From assembly GCF_003693265.1 (NCBI RefSeq), contig NZ_RDRE01000008.1, positions 54,408-118,407 of the forward strand: DNA of 64,000 nt. The letters are read 5' to 3'. This DNA comes from Corynebacterium gottingense. GTDB lineage: Bacteria; Actinomycetota; Actinomycetes; Mycobacteriales; Mycobacteriaceae. Below the pieces are notes generated by a model. That model was not told the DNA's origin. It saw only the letters and a list, made by a program, of their open reading frames with translations, and made no database searches. Each line of letters opens with the position of its first letter. Position 1 is the first letter of the stretch. Shown piece by piece: positions 38,563 through 48,866 of this stretch. The position numbers and the translations under genes are program-made.

Positions 38563-40842
38563 CTACTCCTCGACGGGGACCAGGGAGATCTTGCCGCGGT
38601 TGTCAATGTCGCGGATCTCCACCTCAACCTTGTCGCCGACGTTGATCACGTCTTCAACATTCTCAATGCGGGTGTTGCCGCCCAGGTTGGAGATGTGGAT
38701 CAGGCCGTCGGTGCCCGGCAGGATGGACACGAAAGCGCCGAAGGCAACCGTCTTCACCACGGTGCCCAGGTAGCGCTCGCCCACCTTCGGCATCTGCGGA
38801 TTCGCAATCGCGTTGATCTTCTCAATCGCGGCGTCGGCAGCCGAGCCCTCGGTCGCAGACACGTAGATGGTGCCGTCGTCCTCGATGGTGATCTCCGCGC
38901 CGGTTTCCTCCGTGATGGAGTTGATCGTCTTGCCCTTCGGCCCAATGACCTCGCCGATCTTCTTCACCGGGACGGTCACCGTCGTGATCTTCGGAGCGAG
39001 CGGGTTCATCTCGTCGGGGCCCTCGATGACCTCGGACATGGTGTCCAGGATGGTCTCGCGGGCCTCGTAGGCCTGCTCCAGCGCGCCGGCGAGGACGTCA
39101 GACGGGATGCCGTCCAGCTTGGTGTCCAGCTGCAGGGCGGTGATGAACTCGCTGGTGCCGGCGACCTTGAAGTCCATGTCGCCGAACGCGTCTTCTGCAC
39201 CCAGGATGTCCGTCAGGGTGACGTACTCGGTCTCGCCGTCAACCTCGCCGGACACCAGGCCCATGGCGATGCCTGCCACCGGCGCCGCCAGCGGCACGCC
39301 CGCGTTGTACAGCGACAGGGTCGACGCGCACACGGAGCCCATCGACGTCGAGCCGTTGGAGCCCAGCGCCTCGGAGACCTGGCGGATCGTGTACGGGAAG
39401 TCATCCTTGGACGGAATGACCGGCAGCAGCGCGCGCTCTGCCAGCGCACCGTGGCCGATCTCGCGGCGCTTCGGGGAGCCGACGCGGCCCGTTTCGCCCG
39501 TGGAGTACGGCGGGAAGTTGTAGTGGTGGATGTAGCGCTTCGTATCCTCCGGGTGCAGCGAGTCAATGTGCTGCTCCATCTTCAGCATGTCCAGCGTGGT
39601 CACGCCGAGGATCTGGGTCTCGCCGCGCTCGAACAGTGCGGAGCCGTGTGCGCGCGGCACCAGCTCGACTTCCACCTCGAGGTCGCGGATGTCGGTGACC
39701 CCGCGGCCGTCGATACGGAAGCCCTCGGTGAGGATCTTCTCGCGCACGATCTTCTTCTGCACTGCGTTGTACGCGGCGCGGATCTCCTTGGACATGGCGG
39801 TGACCTCAGCGTCATCGTCGTCCACGTCAAACTTGTCCAGGAGCGCCTCCTCGATCTCCTCCATGTACTCGTTGGAGGCGTCCTCGCGCTCGGCCTTGGA
39901 CTTGATGGTCATGATCTTGGCCAGCTTCTTCGCGGCCTTCTTCTCCACCTGCGCGTAGACCTTGTCGGTGTACGGAGGGAAGAGCGGGAACTCCTTGGTC
40001 TCCTTGCCCACTTCCTGAGCCAGGTCGGCCTGCGCCTTCGCCAGCGTCTGAATGTACGGCTTCGCAGCCTCGAGGCCCTCAGCAACCGTGGACTCCTTGG
40101 GTGCCGGGTAGCCGTCCTTGACCAGCTGCACGACGTTCACACCGGCGCCGGCCTCCACCATCATGATGGCAACGTCTTCCTCGGTCTTCTTACCGCGCTT
40201 GCGCTCCACCATGCGGCCTGCCACGACCATCTCAAACAACGCGCGCTCGTGCTGCGCAGCGTTGGGGAAGGCTACCCACTGTCCCTCCGGGTGCTTATCA
40301 TCCGCAATCAGCGCCATACGCACACCGCCGACGGCGCCGGAGACCGGCAGTCCGGACAGCTGCGTTGCCGCGGAGGCGCCGTTGATGGCCACCACGTCGT
40401 AGTACTCGTCAGGTGCCATGGACATGACAGTGATCACGCACTGCACTTCGTTGCGAAGCCCCTTGGCAAACGTCGGGCGCAACGGGCGGTCGATCAGGCG
40501 GCAAGCCAGAATCGCCTGCGTGGTCGGGCGGCCCTCGCGGCGGAAGAACGAGCCCGGGATACGGCCGGCGGCGTACATGCGCTCCTCCACGTCGACCGTC
40601 AGGGGGAAGAAGTCGAAGCCCTCGCGCGGCTGGTTCGACGCGGTGGTGGTGGCCAGCATCATCGTGTCATCGTCCAGGTAGGTGGTCACCGACCCGTCCG
40701 CCTGGCGGGCGAGCTGACCGGTCTCAAAACGAATGGTGCGGGAGCCAAAGTCGCCATTGTCCAGCGTGGCAACCGCCTCAGTAATCCCGAACTCCTCGTC
40801 CACGTGAATGTCGTACGAGTTCTTGGGCGTAAAGGTGCTCAA
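38563..40842 (-). CDS. pnp: Polyribonucleotide nucleotidyltransferase
   Basis: About 759 residues (GPSI type). Order: two RNase PH domains ([56 protein letters not shown]), a helical middle, KH ([21 protein letters not shown]) and S1 ([26 protein letters not shown]). It degrades RNA 3'-5' and may polymerise ppGpp-like products in this class. The TTG at 40842 follows AGGAG by 9 nt. The frame continues to an ATG at 40905 ([10 protein letters not shown]), which lies only 14 nt past a TATGAT and adds non-conserved residues. Confidence 0.95.
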   Translation of the reverse strand: MSTFTPKNSYDIHVDEEFGITEAVATLDNGDFGSRTIRFETGQLARQADGSVTTYLDDDTMMLATTTASNQPREGFDFFPLTVDVEERMYAAGRIPGSFFRREGRPTTQAILACRLIDRPLRPTFAKGLRNEVQCVITVMSMAPDEYYDVVAINGASAATQLSGLPVSGAVGGVRMALIADDKHPEGQWVAFPNAAQHERALFEMVVAGRMVERKRGKKTEEDVAIMMVEAGAGVNVVQLVKDGYPAPKESTVAEGLEAAKPYIQTLAKAQADLAQEVGKETKEFPLFPPYTDKVYAQVEKKAAKKLAKIMTIKSKAEREDASNEYMEEIEEALLDKFDVDDDDAEVTAMSKEIRAAYNAVQKKIVREKILTEGFRIDGRGVTDIRDLEVEVELVPRAHGSALFERGETQILGVTTLDMLKMEQHIDSLHPEDTKRYIHHYNFPPYSTGETGRVGSPKRREIGHGALAERALLPVIPSKDDFPYTIRQVSEALGSNGSTSMGSVCASTLSLYNAGVPLAAPVAGIAMGLVSGEVDGETEYVTLTDILGAEDAFGDMDFKVAGTSEFITALQLDTKLDGIPSDVLAGALEQAYEARETILDTMSEVIEGPDEMNPLAPKITTVTVPVKKIGEVIGPKGKTINSITEETGAEITIEDDGTIYVSATEGSAADAAIEKINAIANPQMPKVGERYLGTVVKTVAFGAFVSILPGTDGLIHISNLGGNTRIENVEDVINVGDKVEVEIRDIDNRGKISLVPVEE

Positions 40843-40976
40843 AAGATCTCTCTCCTCGAGTCTCGTCGTGGCGGTCATCGGTGCCGCCGGTTCGTATGCG
40901 TTCATCTACAACGGCAAACATCATACCAGCTCGACCGTGCAAGGCACGCTTCTCTGCACCTCCCCACCGCGCACAA

Positions 40977-41039
40977 AACCCGCCGCCTCGTCCCGGGAAC
41001 GTGTCGGCGGACAGCGTCCCGGTTCGAAAGCGGCGGGTT
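40977..41039 (-). terminator. Hairpin between rpsO and pnp
   Basis: On the minus strand AACCCGCCGC ... GCGGCGGGTTTT forms a 10-bp stem ending in Ts, with an inner CGGGA/TCCCG stem. It probably terminates or attenuates rpsO transcription before the pnp promoter. Confidence 0.72.
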
Positions 41040-41083
41040 CGTGCATCTCCGCCCGGTAACACCGGGCGGGCTCTCAGTTGCGC

Positions 41084-41353
<270 letters not shown>

Positions 41354-41501
41354 GAGTATGCTCCTTATATTTCAGTCCGCATTCTTCAGTGTTCTCGTGC
41401 CCTGCGGGACTGCTGCGAACCACAGTCTGTGCCCCGGAACGCTCCGGTGACAGGGCCAGCGGATCATACTACCGGAGCGCTACCGCCCTCCCCAAATCGC
41501 G

Positions 41502-42479
41502 CTACCTGGCGGCCGCGTCACTCCCCGGGGTCCGCTGCGCAAGCCCGGTCAGCCGGCGCATGAACTCGGCGAGGAAGCGCTCGACGTCCACGCCCACCGC
41601 CACGTGCCCGGTCTTCGCCGCGTCGTTGAGCCGGGCTTCGTCGCCAATCGTGCGCCCCCGCGTCTCGCCCTCCGTGTCCGTCTTCAGGTTGATGTCCAAC
41701 GTCTCCACCAGGGTCGGGTCCGCCGCCACCGCCACGGCGAGCGGGTCGTGGAGTCCGCACCCACCCAGGTACGGCGCGGTGGTCTCATAGGCCTTGATGT
41801 AGTAGTCCGTCGCGGTGGCCAGGAAGTCGCCGCCGGTCGTGCCCAGTGCCTTCCACTCCGCGGTCTCCTTGGATGTCAGCAGCGTTTGCAGCGTCACATC
41901 CAGGCCAACCATCGTAATGTCCTTCGCGTTGCGGAACACTAGGTCAGCGGCCTCGGGGTCCTGGTTAATGTTGGCCTCGGACCACTGCGTCACGTTGCCG
42001 GGCACGGTGAGCGCGCCACCCATGATCACGATGTGCGCGTTGTCCGCAAACGTCGGGTCCGCCTCCATCGCCGCGGCCACCGTGGTGAGCGGCCCCACAG
42101 GCACGATCACCAACTCGTCGCCGTGCTGGCGCACAGACTCCACCATGAACTCCACGGCGGACTGCTCCTCCACCGCACGCGAGGCGTCCGGAATCTGGGC
42201 CTCGCCGATACCGTTCTTGCCGTGGATGAACTCGGAGATTTCCATGACCTCGAAGGAATCGCGGGTGCGCGCGTGGTCCGGCCCCGCGTGGACCGGGATG
42301 TCGGTGCGGCCGAACAGCTCCAGGATGGCCAGCGAGTTCCTCGTTCCGGTGGGGACCAGCACGTTGCCGTAGGTCCCCGTCACGCCGATGAGGTCCAGGT
42401 CCTCGGAGCCGAGTGCGTACGCAATCGCCAGCGCATCGTCGATGCCGGTGTCCACGTCCAGGATGAGCTTGCGTGCCAT
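41502..42479 (-). CDS. Inosine/uridine-preferring nucleoside hydrolase
   Basis: 325 residues. The N-terminal DVDTGIDDALAI is the Ca2+/ribose-binding DxDxxxDD motif; IVIMGGAL and a later CGLHDPLAVAVA hold other active-site residues, including the Asp of HDP. It hydrolyses nucleosides for salvage. AAAGGA lies before the ATG at 42479. The relaxed specificity of the family prevents naming a substrate. Confidence 0.92.
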   Translation of the reverse strand: MARKLILDVDTGIDDALAIAYALGSEDLDLIGVTGTYGNVLVPTGTRNSLAILELFGRTDIPVHAGPDHARTRDSFEVMEISEFIHGKNGIGEAQIPDASRAVEEQSAVEFMVESVRQHGDELVIVPVGPLTTVAAAMEADPTFADNAHIVIMGGALTVPGNVTQWSEANINQDPEAADLVFRNAKDITMVGLDVTLQTLLTSKETAEWKALGTTGGDFLATATDYYIKAYETTAPYLGGCGLHDPLAVAVAADPTLVETLDINLKTDTEGETRGRTIGDEARLNDAAKTGHVAVGVDVERFLAEFMRRLTGLAQRTPGSDAAAR

Positions 42480-42531
42480 GGTTGGGTCCTTTCGCTGGGG
42501 AGACTGTCGTGCCCCCGACAATAGCGCGCCC

Positions 42532-43506
42532 CTACTCTGCGGCGAGGATCTCCCGGGTACGGGCGACGTCGCGAGCCATATTCTCCAGCAGCTCGTCCAC
42601 CGAGTTGAACTTCACCATGTCGCGGACCTTGTCCACAAACTCCACGCGCGCCATCCGTCCGTACAGATCGGCGTCGCGATCCAGAATGTAGGACTCGACG
42701 CTGCGGCGGGTATCACCAAAGGTCGGGTTGGTGCCCACCGAAATCGCCGCCGGGTAGCGCACCCCGGGCTCGATGTCGCCGTCGATGGGGGCGTCATCAA
42801 TGATGGTGACCCAGCCGGCGTAGACACCATCCCCGGGCAGCGCCGACATCTCCTCGACGTACTGATTCGCCGTGGGGTACCCCAGCTCGCGCCCACCCCG
42901 GCCCGCGCCGCGCTCGATGATGGAGATCACCGAGAACGGCCGGCCCATGTAGTCCGTGGCCAAGCCGATATTTCCGGCCGTAAGCTCGTCGCGGATGGCG
43001 GTCGAGCAGATGCGCACGTCGCCGTCGTTGAGCAACTGCACGATGGTCACCGCGAGGCCGTGGCGCTCGCCCAGCTGCGCCATCGTCTGCGCGGTGCCGG
43101 CGGCGTCCTTGCCAAAGGTGAAGTTTTCGCCCACGACCACCTCGAGGGCGCCGAGCCGCCCCTGCAGCACTTCGGTGACGTAGTGCTCAGGACTGTCGCC
43201 TGCCAGCTCCTCGCGGAAGTCGATGACCAGGAGGTAGTCCACGCCGAGCTCCGCGATCTGCCGGGCACGCTCCTCAATGGGAAGCAGGGCGACGGGGGCA
43301 CGATCGGGGGCGAAAATACTCACCGGGTGCGGGTCGAACGTCATCACCACGCACGGCACGCCACGCTCGCGCGCCCTGTCCACGGCGGTGCTGATGAGCA
43401 GCTGGTGCCCGCGGTGCACGCCGTCGAACACGCCGATGGTGACCACGCAACCGCCGTCCGCCTTCAGATGTGCTGGGACGCTTCCAAGCCCGTGCAAAAT
43501 ATCCAC
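42532..43506 (-). CDS. ribF: Bifunctional riboflavin kinase/FAD synthetase
   Basis: 324 residues. The N-terminal FMN adenylyltransferase has VTIGVFDGVHRGHQ and GENFTFGKDAAGT; the C-terminal kinase has GRGGRELGYPTANQ and FGDTRRSVESYILD. It makes FMN and FAD. The GTG at 43506 (VDILHGLGSVP) matches the usual N-terminus; it is preceded by TACGCT at 7 nt, so it is probably leaderless. Confidence 0.95.
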   Translation of the reverse strand: MDILHGLGSVPAHLKADGGCVVTIGVFDGVHRGHQLLISTAVDRARERGVPCVVMTFDPHPVSIFAPDRAPVALLPIEERARQIAELGVDYLLVIDFREELAGDSPEHYVTEVLQGRLGALEVVVGENFTFGKDAAGTAQTMAQLGERHGLAVTIVQLLNDGDVRICSTAIRDELTAGNIGLATDYMGRPFSVISIIERGAGRGGRELGYPTANQYVEEMSALPGDGVYAGWVTIIDDAPIDGDIEPGVRYPAAISVGTNPTFGDTRRSVESYILDRDADLYGRMARVEFVDKVRDMVKFNSVDELLENMARDVARTREILAAE

Positions 43507-43536
43507 GCGCAATAGCGTACGGCATACTGGAAAACC
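43507..43536. promoter_or_regulatory. Divergent ribF/truB promoters
   Basis: Only 30 bp separate two start codons. TACGCT on the minus strand and CATACT on the plus strand each lie 6-9 nt before a start codon, giving back-to-back leaderless promoters. Confidence 0.6.
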
Positions 43537-44433
43537 ATGACCGATCCCCTCGCAACCTCTGGAATCGTCGTGGTAGACAAGCCCGCGGGCATGACAAGCC
43601 ACGATGTTGTAGCGAAGCTGCGCCGCGCATTTTCCACCCGCAAGGTGGGGCACGCCGGCACGCTCGACCCGATGGCCACCGGCGTGCTTGTCGCCGGGAT
43701 CGAGCGCGGCACCAAGCTGCTCGCCCACCTCGTCGCGCACGACAAGCGCTACGAGGCCACCATCAGGCTCGGCCAGTCCACCACCACCGATGACGCGGAG
43801 GGCGAGCTCACTGCGGAGCATGACGCAGCAGCCATCACCGACGGGCAGATTGCCGCCGAGATCACTGCCCTGACCGGCGACATCATGCAAAAACCCACCG
43901 CGGTCTCCGCCATCAAAATCAACGGCAAGCGCGCGCACGAGCTGGTCCGCGAGGGCAAAGACGTGGACATCCCCGCCCGCCCGGTCACCATCTTCGCCTT
44001 CGACACCCACGAGGTCAGCAGGCAGGGCTCGCTTATCGACGTCACCGTGACCGTCCACTGCTCCTCCGGCACCTACATCCGCGCTCTCGCCCGCGACCTG
44101 GGCGCCGCGCTCGGCGTCGGCGGTCACCTCACGCAACTCCGCCGCACCAGCGTTGGCGCATTTTCGCTTGCCGACGCCACGCCGCTCCCCGTCCTCCAAG
44201 ACTCCCCCGCCCTTTCGCTCACCCTGGACGAGGCGCTCACTCGCGCCTGGCCGGTGCTCCCGGTCAGCGACGACGAGTACCAGGCACTCGCGCTGGGGAA
44301 ATGGCTCGAACCGCGCGGGCTGCAGGGCGTGCACGCCGCCCAGGGGCCGGACGGGCGCGTCGTGGCCCTGGTCAAGGAGAAGGGCAAGCGCCTGTCCACG
44401 GAGTTCGTGGCTCGCCCGGCAACCCTGGGCTAA
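43537..44433 (+). CDS. truB: tRNA pseudouridine(55) synthase
   Basis: 298 residues. GHAGTLDPMATGVLV contains the catalytic Asp; KRYEATIRLG and SSGTYIRALARDLG are conserved. A C-terminal PUA-like part follows. It modifies U55 in the T-loop of tRNA. It ends 5 bp from the convergent pptT end. Confidence 0.96.
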   Translation: MTDPLATSGIVVVDKPAGMTSHDVVAKLRRAFSTRKVGHAGTLDPMATGVLVAGIERGTKLLAHLVAHDKRYEATIRLGQSTTTDDAEGELTAEHDAAAITDGQIAAEITALTGDIMQKPTAVSAIKINGKRAHELVREGKDVDIPARPVTIFAFDTHEVSRQGSLIDVTVTVHCSSGTYIRALARDLGAALGVGGHLTQLRRTSVGAFSLADATPLPVLQDSPALSLTLDEALTRAWPVLPVSDDEYQALALGKWLEPRGLQGVHAAQGPDGRVVALVKEKGKRLSTEFVARPATLG

Positions 44434-44438
44434 ATCGC

Positions 44439-45092
44439 CTACTCCACGAAGACGGAGGCGATGATATAGCCGTCGCCGACCACCCAGCGCCCCTCAAACA
44501 GCGGTGCCGGGGTGGGGCGGGCCAAGATGTAGGACGAAAACGTGCCGTCGGTGCGCAGCACGATGTCGGCGTCCTCGAATCCGAGCCAGCGGCGCGTCAT
44601 GGGAAACCAGCACTTGTACGTCGCCTCTTTGGCGCAGAAGAGGAGCTTGCTGGCCCACTCGAAGCCTTCTTCCTCCAGCTCGCGCAGCATCGCCCGCTCG
44701 GTGGGCCTGGCGATGCGGGGCACCACCTCGCTCGGCAGCGGGACCGCGGGCTCGGCGTCGAGTCCCATGGACCGCACGTGCCGTGTCGGTGCCGCCACCG
44801 CCGCGCGAAAGCCGGTTGTATGCGTGAGCGACCCGGTGTAGCCGTGCGGCCACAGCGGCATCCCGCGCTCGCCGCGCAGAATCACGCCCGCGTCGGTGCA
44901 GCCCAGCTCCTTGAGCGCCTCGTGGGCGCACCAGCGCGCGTCGCCGAACTCGCCCTTGCGCTTGTCCACGGCGCGGCTAACAAGCTCTCGTTCGCTGGGG
45001 TGGAGATCCTCGTAGTGGGTCAGGTCTCTGCGCTCATTCGTACGCAGGTACACAAACCGGGCCTCGGGGGGAAACAATGCCAGGTTCTGCAT
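44439..45092 (-). CDS. pptT: 4'-phosphopantetheinyl transferase (PptT type)
   Basis: 217 residues, EntD/Sfp superfamily. SLTHTTGFRAAVAA, MGLDAEPAVPLP with the Mg-binding Asp, and FCAKEATYKCWFP with the KEA motif are present. It activates carrier proteins such as those for mycolic acid synthesis. Its ATG directly follows the TAG of the phosphoesterase gene, so the activator and the putative remover of phosphopantetheine are co-made, as Rv2794c/Rv2795c in M. tuberculosis. Confidence 0.93.
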   Translation of the reverse strand: MQNLALFPPEARFVYLRTNERRDLTHYEDLHPSERELVSRAVDKRKGEFGDARWCAHEALKELGCTDAGVILRGERGMPLWPHGYTGSLTHTTGFRAAVAAPTRHVRSMGLDAEPAVPLPSEVVPRIARPTERAMLRELEEEGFEWASKLLFCAKEATYKCWFPMTRRWLGFEDADIVLRTDGTFSSYILARPTPAPLFEGRWVVGDGYIIASVFVE

Positions 45093-45893
45093 CTAGGCCC
45101 CCAGTTCCATGACCGGGTACGGGAACTGCACCCCTGCAGGGTGGCGCTGCCACTCGCGCGGGTACCCGAGCGAGACCTCGATGTGGTCCACGCCGTCCAC
45201 CTCCACGACGCCGGGCATGTGCAGGTGCCCGTACACCACTGCGCGGGCGTTGTAGCGCTTTGGCCAAGATCGCGTATGCCTCGTCCCGCACCACAGCGCA
45301 ATCTCAGACCACTGCATCCGCAGCGTCGGCTCCTGCACCAGCGGCCAGTGGTTCACCATGATGGTGGGCCCGCTGATTCGTGAGAGCCGCTTCGTGGTAT
45401 ACGCGAGACGATCCCAGCACCACGCGCGCACGTCCACAAACGGGGCGATGGCGTACTGGTCCGTCATCACGATGTTCTTTTCCTTCGCCGCCTCGATGGC
45501 CTCCTCGACCGTCATTCCGGGGCCACGGAATGAGTAGTCGTACAGCGTGAACAACGGGGCGACGGTAACGCCACCGAAGACGGGGAACTGGTCCTCTGGG
45601 GTGACCACACCCAGCTCTCGCATGGACTGCACCAGTGCGGTGTACTTATCGCGGCCGCGGTAGCGGTCCGCGCTGCGGGCGAACAGCTCGTGGTTGCCCG
45701 GCACCCAGATCACCGTGTCGAACCTTCCGGCCATCTCCGCCATCACCTGCACGATCAACTCGTGGCGTTCCGCCACGTCTCCGGCCACAATCAGCCAGTC
45801 CGACGGGTCCGCGGGCTGGATCTGGGCGATCTTCGGCCCGTTCCGCTTCACCGCTGCGTGGAGGTCGCTCACTGCCCAGAGGGTGGTGGTCAT
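45093..45893 (-). CDS. Metallophosphoesterase, PptH-like
   Basis: 266 residues with the calcineurin-like metal motifs in order: VSDLHA, VAGDVAE, VPGNHEL, VNHWPL, VYGHLHM. By position beside PptT and by order it is the counterpart of Rv2795c, reported to remove phosphopantetheine from carrier proteins; equivalence here is inferred. AAAGG precedes the ATG at 45893, which overlaps the dinF stop (ATGA). Confidence 0.87.
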   Translation of the reverse strand: MTTTLWAVSDLHAAVKRNGPKIAQIQPADPSDWLIVAGDVAERHELIVQVMAEMAGRFDTVIWVPGNHELFARSADRYRGRDKYTALVQSMRELGVVTPEDQFPVFGGVTVAPLFTLYDYSFRGPGMTVEEAIEAAKEKNIVMTDQYAIAPFVDVRAWCWDRLAYTTKRLSRISGPTIMVNHWPLVQEPTLRMQWSEIALWCGTRHTRSWPKRYNARAVVYGHLHMPGVVEVDGVDHIEVSLGYPREWQRHPAGVQFPYPVMELGA

Positions 45894-47221
45894 GCGCTCG
45901 CCTTTCGGGTCTTGCGCTCTGCTCCTGTCTGTGCCCATTCGTCGCCCCGGAAACGGATGACCACGCCGACCAGGCGCAGCAGCACCGAGGCGAGGTGTCC
46001 AGCCCAGATGCCGACCAAGCCCCACCCGAACGCCACCGACAGCAGCGTGAGCGGGAGGAAGGCGCCGAGTACGGAGGCGATGGTGATGTTGCGAAGGTAC
46101 GCCGCGTCGCCGGCCCCGAGCAGCACCCCGTCCAGGGCGAAGACGACGCCGCCGGTGACAATCATGGCGATGAGCAACCACCACGGGATGGTGAGGGCGT
46201 CGTGGACGGCTGGGTCCTGGGTGAAAATGGACTGCAGGGGGGCGTCGAAAAGCGTGAAGACCAACGCCAAGACCACGCCGAAGCCGACGGAGAACCGGGT
46301 GGCCTGCGCGCCGACGGAGCGTGCCTCGGCGACGCGCCCCTTGCCCAGCGAAGCTCCGGTGAGCGTTTGCGCGGCGATGGCCATCGAGTCGAGGACGAGC
46401 GTGAGGAAGTTCCACAGCTGCAGGAGGATCTGGTGCGCGGCAAGCGTCGCGACGCCAAACCGGCCGGCCACCGCCGCCGCGGCGAGAAACGAGATCTGGA
46501 AGGACAGGGAGCGCAGGATCAGGTCGCGCCCCAAGACGAGCTGCTCACGCATCACGCGCCAGCGCGGCCCCCAGCTGCCGGCGTGCTCGCGGAGCAGCAT
46601 GGTGAGGAAAAGCGCGGCCGTGATCCCCATGCCCAGCAGGTTGGCCATCGCGGAGCCGATCAGGCCGAACTTTCCCACCAAGATGGGCAGCGCGATCGCG
46701 CCCGGAATGAGTCCGCACAGTGTGAGAAGGAACGGAAGCCGCGTGTTTTGCACACCGCGCATCCAGCCGTTGCCCGCCATGATGATGAGCGTAAGCGGGA
46801 TGGCAAACGCGGAGACATGCATCCACCGCGCGGACTCCTGGGCCGTGGCCGCGTCGTTAGTCAGGGCCAGCGCGATCGGCTGCGCGAACAACCAGATGAT
46901 GGTGGCGAGCGCGAAGCCGACGCCGAGCGCCACCCACGTGGCCTGCACGCCTTCCGCCACGGCGGCCTCGCGCTTCCCCGCGCCGAACAGGCGGGAGCTG
47001 CGCGCGGTCGTACCGTAGGACAAGAACGTGAGCTGGGTGGTCACCGTGGACTGGATCGTGGTGCCTGCGGCGAGGGCCGCCAGCTCCGCGGTGCCCAGCC
47101 GACCGACCACGGCGGTGTCCAGCAGCAGGTAGAGGGGGTTGGCCGCCAGCACACCCAGTGCCGGCAGGGCCAGGGCGAGAATCTTGCCAGGGGTGACCGT
47201 CGCGTCGTTGCGTTGCGCCAT
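45890..47221 (-). CDS. dinF: MATE family efflux transporter
   Basis: 443 residues with twelve hydrophobic helices; ALPALGVLAANPLYLLLDTAVVGRLGTAELAAL is the conserved start of DinF-type MATE proteins. It probably exports drugs or metabolites using Na+ or H+. A GTG at 47236 is nearer an AAGGAG but only one base from it, so the ATG at 47221 is taken. Co-oriented with nrnA (six-base-plus gap). Confidence 0.9.
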   Translation of the reverse strand: MAQRNDATVTPGKILALALPALGVLAANPLYLLLDTAVVGRLGTAELAALAAGTTIQSTVTTQLTFLSYGTTARSSRLFGAGKREAAVAEGVQATWVALGVGFALATIIWLFAQPIALALTNDAATAQESARWMHVSAFAIPLTLIIMAGNGWMRGVQNTRLPFLLTLCGLIPGAIALPILVGKFGLIGSAMANLLGMGITAALFLTMLLREHAGSWGPRWRVMREQLVLGRDLILRSLSFQISFLAAAAVAGRFGVATLAAHQILLQLWNFLTLVLDSMAIAAQTLTGASLGKGRVAEARSVGAQATRFSVGFGVVLALVFTLFDAPLQSIFTQDPAVHDALTIPWWLLIAMIVTGGVVFALDGVLLGAGDAAYLRNITIASVLGAFLPLTLLSVAFGWGLVGIWAGHLASVLLRLVGVVIRFRGDEWAQTGAERKTRKASA

Positions 47222-47241
47222 CACGGCAGCGTGCACTCTCC

Positions 47242-48285
47242 TTATCGGTTAGCGTTCGGGAAGTTTTGGGCTGCTGGCTCGTGTTGGGAGGCAGCGCGCT
47301 CTTCGCGCGTAGGCAGCGCAGCGATCAGGTCCCGCACAACCATGTCCTGCGATCCGTACGCCGTGTACCCCGCGGCCGGGATGTGCCCGCCGCCCCCAAG
47401 GGCCTGGGCCAGCTTGGATACGTCGATCACAGTCGAGCGCAGCGACACCGCCCAGTGCTTCGGGCCGTTCTGCTTGAGCACCATACCCACGTCGGAGCCT
47501 TCCAGCACGCGGGCGTAATCAATGATGGTTTCCACCGTGGTCTGGCTCATGCGAGCCAGCGCCTCCGCCGGGATGGTGAACACGCTGACAACGAGTCCCT
47601 CCTGGCGGAAGTTCTGCAGGTCCGCCAGCACTCCGCCCATGATCTGCAGGTCGCGGGGGCTCGCTTTATCGATTAAGTCCATGGTGAGTTGCCGGGTGTC
47701 CAGGCCGTATTCCATGAGCTCGGCGGCAAGCGTGTGCATTCGCGGTGTCCCCCAGCGGAAGCTGCCCGTGTCGGTGACCAGCCCGGCGTACAGGCAGTAC
47801 GCGATCTCAGAATCCAGCTCCACGCCAAGGTGCGTGAACAGCTCGCGGATAATGGTCGTGGTGGACTCAGCATCTGCGATGAGGTTGTGGGCGCCGAAGC
47901 CCGGGTTGGTCTCGTGGTGGTCGATCACCACGACCCGGTCGCGTTCGGAGGCGATCTGCTCGCGCAGCAGGCCGGTGCGGTCCACGGACGCGCAGTCCAC
48001 GGTGACGATGAGGCCGTCTGCGGGCAGGTGCGACCCGTAGGTGATGTCGTCCACACCAGGCACAGTTCGCAGGTTGCCCGGGTGCGGATAGGTCTGCCCG
48101 ATGTAGACACGGGCGTCCTTGCCCAGCTTGCGCAGCCCCGCCGCCAGGCCGCACGCGGAGCCGACTGCGTCGGCATCCGGCTTGATGTGCGCTACGACGG
48201 AGACGCGCTCCGCGCCGCGCAGCACCTCGGCGACCTGCCCCAGCTGCTCCCCGACTGCCGGGGTGTCCGCGAACAGTCCACCCAT
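47242..48285 (-). CDS. nrnA: Bifunctional oligoribonuclease/PAP phosphatase (DHH family)
   Basis: 347 residues. DHH motifs: HIKPDADAVGSACGLA, VTVDCASVDRTGLL, VVVIDHHETNPGFG; the DHHA1 end is GGGGHIPAAGYTAYG. It degrades short RNAs and pAp. The ATG shares a base with the rbfA stop (TAATG), as commonly seen between rbfA and nrnA. Confidence 0.93.
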   Translation of the reverse strand: MGGLFADTPAVGEQLGQVAEVLRGAERVSVVAHIKPDADAVGSACGLAAGLRKLGKDARVYIGQTYPHPGNLRTVPGVDDITYGSHLPADGLIVTVDCASVDRTGLLREQIASERDRVVVIDHHETNPGFGAHNLIADAESTTTIIRELFTHLGVELDSEIAYCLYAGLVTDTGSFRWGTPRMHTLAAELMEYGLDTRQLTMDLIDKASPRDLQIMGGVLADLQNFRQEGLVVSVFTIPAEALARMSQTTVETIIDYARVLEGSDVGMVLKQNGPKHWAVSLRSTVIDVSKLAQALGGGGHIPAAGYTAYGSQDMVVRDLIAALPTREERAASQHEPAAQNFPNANR

Positions 48286-48734
48286 TACTGCCCGGACTCT
48301 GCGTCGCCGCTGATCTTGTACGGGTTACCGTCTCCGGCCGGAGTCGCGTTGGCGCGCAGACGCGCGGTCTCCGCGTCGCGGGCGCGCGCCCGGCTCAACA
48401 GCTCCTCCATGCGCGCGGAGGCCTCCGGCACGGTGTCGAGCTCGAACGCGAGCGTCGGCGTGAAGCGCACGGCGAGCTGGTCGCCGACCTTCTTGCGCAG
48501 CTGGCCGCGGGCGCGGTGGAGCGCCTCCGCCGCCCCGTCGAAGTCCGGCTCTTCGTCGATGTCGCGACCACGCACTGTGTAGTACACAGTCGCGTCGTGC
48601 AGGTCGCCGGTGACGCGAACGTCGGTGATGGTGACCAGCTCCAGACGCCGGTCTTTGACCTCTCGCTCAATCGCAGACGCCACGATCGCGTGAATCTGCT
48701 TGGCAAGGCGCTGTGCGCGCGGGTTGTCAGCCAT
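48285..48734 (-). CDS. rbfA: 30S ribosome-binding factor
   Basis: 149 residues: [46 protein letters not shown] is the KH-like RbfA core. It assists 16S rRNA maturation. It follows infB in the infB-rbfA-nrnA order. Confidence 0.95.
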   Translation of the reverse strand: MADNPRAQRLAKQIHAIVASAIEREVKDRRLELVTITDVRVTGDLHDATVYYTVRGRDIDEEPDFDGAAEALHRARGQLRKKVGDQLAVRFTPTLAFELDTVPEASARMEELLSRARARDAETARLRANATPAGDGNPYKISGDAESGQ

Positions 48735-48785
48735 GTCATCATCTCCTTCTTCGCGTAAGCGTCTCTAGTCTAGACGCTCGCATGT

Positions 48786-48798
48786 GCTTATCGACGCC
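48786..48798 (+). repeat. Oligonucleotide copy GCTTATCGACGCC
   Basis: Consensus copy of the over-represented motif between rbfA and infB, preceded by GCATGT. It adjoins the hairpin downstream of infB. Confidence 0.6.
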
Positions 48799-48841
48799 AC
48801 GCTGCCCGCACCCCAGCGTCATGCAGGGGCCGGGCAGCGTG
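48798..48841 (-). terminator. Hairpin between infB and rbfA
   Basis: CACGCTGCCCG and CGGGCAGCGTG form an 11-bp perfect stem around a 22-nt loop. No T-run follows on the minus strand, so it may attenuate or protect the infB mRNA end instead of terminating fully. Confidence 0.6.
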
Positions 48842-48866
48842 CTTCCCTCTTTCTGCGCGTTATGCG

